Below, one piece after another: positions 62,759-64,000 of a stretch of 64,000 nt of DNA; position 1 is the stretch's first letter, and the number at the start of each line of letters is the position of its first letter. The stretch lies in NCBI GenBank assembly GCA_951812895.1, contig OX638333.1:3824001-3888000 (forward strand), read 5' to 3'. Made by a program: the position numbers and the translations under genes. Origin of the DNA: an uncultured Roseovarius sp. (GTDB lineage: Bacteria > Pseudomonadota > Alphaproteobacteria > Rhodobacterales > Rhodobacteraceae). A model generated the notes under the pieces. It was given only the letters and a program-made list of their open reading frames with translations, had not been told where the DNA came from and did not search any database.

Positions 62759-64000
62759 TTACTCTGCGGCAGGGATCGCCCGTTCATCAGGTCCTCGATA
62801 GCTCAGGTAATTTCGCTGGATCGCAATCTGGTCTGCTACGTGTTTTGCGTCATGCCAGATGCCCCAAACAAAGGTCGAGCCTCTGCGCGACTGCCAGGGC
62901 AGCCCCAGGAAATAGACATCCGGTTCAGACGAAACGCCACGCTGATGGACAGGCTTGCCAGCATCATCGAACGCATCCACATTCAGCCAACTGAAGTCCT
63001 GACGGAAACCAGTTGCCCAGATGATCGCGGTGATGCCGGCTTTGGCCAGATCAAGTTCACTGATCGGGTTAATCAGGCAATCCGGATCCGGTGGAAATTG
63101 CCGGGCCTCAGGTTCTTCCGGCAGTTCAATTCCGGTCCGCGCAACATAATCATCCGCAGCATCCAGCATTGCCAGATATTGCTGGTCACCAGTTCCGATA
63201 TTTTGCTGGAGGTCACCTGCAAAGCGAAAGACGCCGTTTTCGTAGGTTTCAGTCATGCCGACCAAGTTTATTCCGTCGCCTGCCATACGGCGGAAATCGA
63301 CCGTATTGCCACCATGCGCGCCGCTGACGCAAATGGTAAAACGTTCGCTTCCCGGTGCCATCGAAGGCGCTTCCCAAAGGCCAAGAACTCCCAGCCACCA
63401 AACATTGTCGCGGCCTCTGTATCGGCGCGGCGGGCGCTCGTGAGGTCCAACCGAGAGAAAGACGTTCTTCCCCTCACGCCGTAGTTCCTCGGCAATCTGC
63501 ACTCCGGACGATCCGGCGCCTACAACCATCACGTTACCCTCAGGAAGTTGCCCGGGATTGTGGTAATGGAAAGAGTGCAGTTGAAAGATTTTCTCATCCT
63601 TCGGAACCAGAGGAGGAATCACGGGAATCTGGAACGCCCCTGTTGCGGTGACAATGCGGTTTGCCTCAATCCTGCCCTTGGATGTGTCGACAATGAACCC
63701 GCCGTCCTTCTTCCTTTCAGCCTTAAGAACCTCGACGCCGGTGCGTATCGGCGCGTCAATCATGTTCGCGTAATCGGCCAGGTATTTCGCCATGCGTTCT
63801 TTTGGCACAAAGGAATCCGGGTGCGAGTCCTCGAACTCCATATTAGGAAACCGATCATGCCACGCCGGACCATTCGCTACCATTGAATCCCACCGACCAG
63901 AACGCCAGGATTCAGCGACGCGGTTCTTTTCAAGTACAATATGCGGAACCTTGTTATTGCGAAGGTGCTCACTCATCGCAATCCCAGCCTGACCGCCGCC
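62759..64000 (-). CDS. Flavin-containing monooxygenase-like protein, 5' end cut by window edge
   Basis: The frame stays open to the window edge, so the true start and first few residues are missing. The visible 413 residues include GGGQAGIAMSEHLRN (FAD-binding loop), VVGAGSSGVQIAEEL for NADPH, an IWATGFRQDFSWL motif and a central FHYHNPGQLP. This matches class B flavoprotein monooxygenases (FMO/CzcO-like). It is the first gene seen of the catabolic block, 60 bases before the Rid gene. Imidazoleacetate monooxygenation would be a fitting role if the substrate is histamine, but sequence alone cannot show it. Confidence 0.85.
   Translation of the reverse strand, partial: GGGQAGIAMSEHLRNNKVPHIVLEKNRVAESWRSGRWDSMVANGPAWHDRFPNMEFEDSHPDSFVPKERMAKYLADYANMIDAPIRTGVEVLKAERKKDGGFIVDTSKGRIEANRIVTATGAFQIPVIPPLVPKDEKIFQLHSFHYHNPGQLPEGNVMVVGAGSSGVQIAEELRREGKNVFLSVGPHERPPRRYRGRDNVWWLGVLGLWEAPSMAPGSERFTICVSGAHGGNTVDFRRMAGDGINLVGMTETYENGVFRFAGDLQQNIGTGDQQYLAMLDAADDYVARTGIELPEEPEARQFPPDPDCLINPISELDLAKAGITAIIWATGFRQDFSWLNVDAFDDAGKPVHQRGVSSEPDVYFLGLPWQSRRGSTFVWGIWHDAKHVADQIAIQRNYLSYRGPDERAIPAAE

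Overview
This 64 kb window is chromosomal DNA from an alphaproteobacterium, most likely a marine member of the Rhodobacterales (Roseobacter group). The evidence is the gene order of the envelope operon (frr-uppS-cdsA-dxr-rseP-bamA-skp-fabZ-lpxA-lpxI-lpxB), LpxI instead of LpxH, a CckA hybrid kinase next to recA, a CtrA-type TTAA-N7-TTAA site, and an alphaproteobacterial SOS box (GTTC-N7-GTTC) at recA. I see no phage, insertion sequence, CRISPR array or rRNA. All conclusions come from reading the sequence; no database search was run.

Layout. 1-3.8 kb: pyrD (3' end cut by the window edge), a DUF952 gene, a periplasmic 5'-nucleotidase and a thiE-like gene. 4-16 kb: one long minus-strand operon for pyrimidine-nucleotide supply (pyrH), ribosome recycling, isoprenoid and phospholipid precursors, outer-membrane assembly and lipid A. 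It contains an overlooked 41-residue membrane ORF between rseP and bamA. 16-26 kb: miaA, an AraC-type regulator, a lytic transglycosylase, ssb, typA, two tandem DUF1330 genes, alaS, recA and a sulfotransferase-like gene. 26.5-32.5 kb: cckA, an rRNA cytosine methyltransferase, guaB, yidD, rnpA and rpmH. 32.8-40.7 kb: a TVP38 membrane protein, an FAD disulfide oxidoreductase, an orphan histidine kinase with an altered ATP-binding motif, tRNA-Arg(ACG), an AbrB-type membrane protein, a short-chain dehydrogenase behind a perfect palindrome, a permease and a LysR regulator. 40.8-52.5 kb: zapA with a coiled-coil partner (ZauP candidate), tkt, a DUF808 gene broken by one in-frame TGA, a CPA2 antiporter, gap with a small membrane-protein gene behind its terminator, coaD, a CBS protein, and a LysR/mmsA divergent pair followed by a cupredoxin and an AraC remnant.

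52.8-64 kb is the most distinctive region: a minus-strand catabolic block ending in a strong terminator. In transcription order it holds a flavin monooxygenase (cut by the window edge), a Rid-family protein, a DUF1028 Ntn hydrolase, a PuuC-like aldehyde dehydrogenase, a LysR regulator, a 6-S-cysteinyl-FMN/4Fe-4S amine dehydrogenase and a complete PotF/G/H/I-type ABC transporter. The dehydrogenase has the scaffold of trimethylamine dehydrogenase, but two of the three substrate-cage aromatics are Gln and Asp, the pattern I recall for histamine dehydrogenase. My inference is an uptake-and-oxidation module for histamine or a small diamine such as agmatine or putrescine.

Many neighbouring genes overlap by 1-4 bases (ATGA or TGATG junctions), which shows tight translational coupling and fixes several start codons. 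Convincing hairpin terminators follow ssb, recA, tkt, gap, mmsA and the transporter operon.
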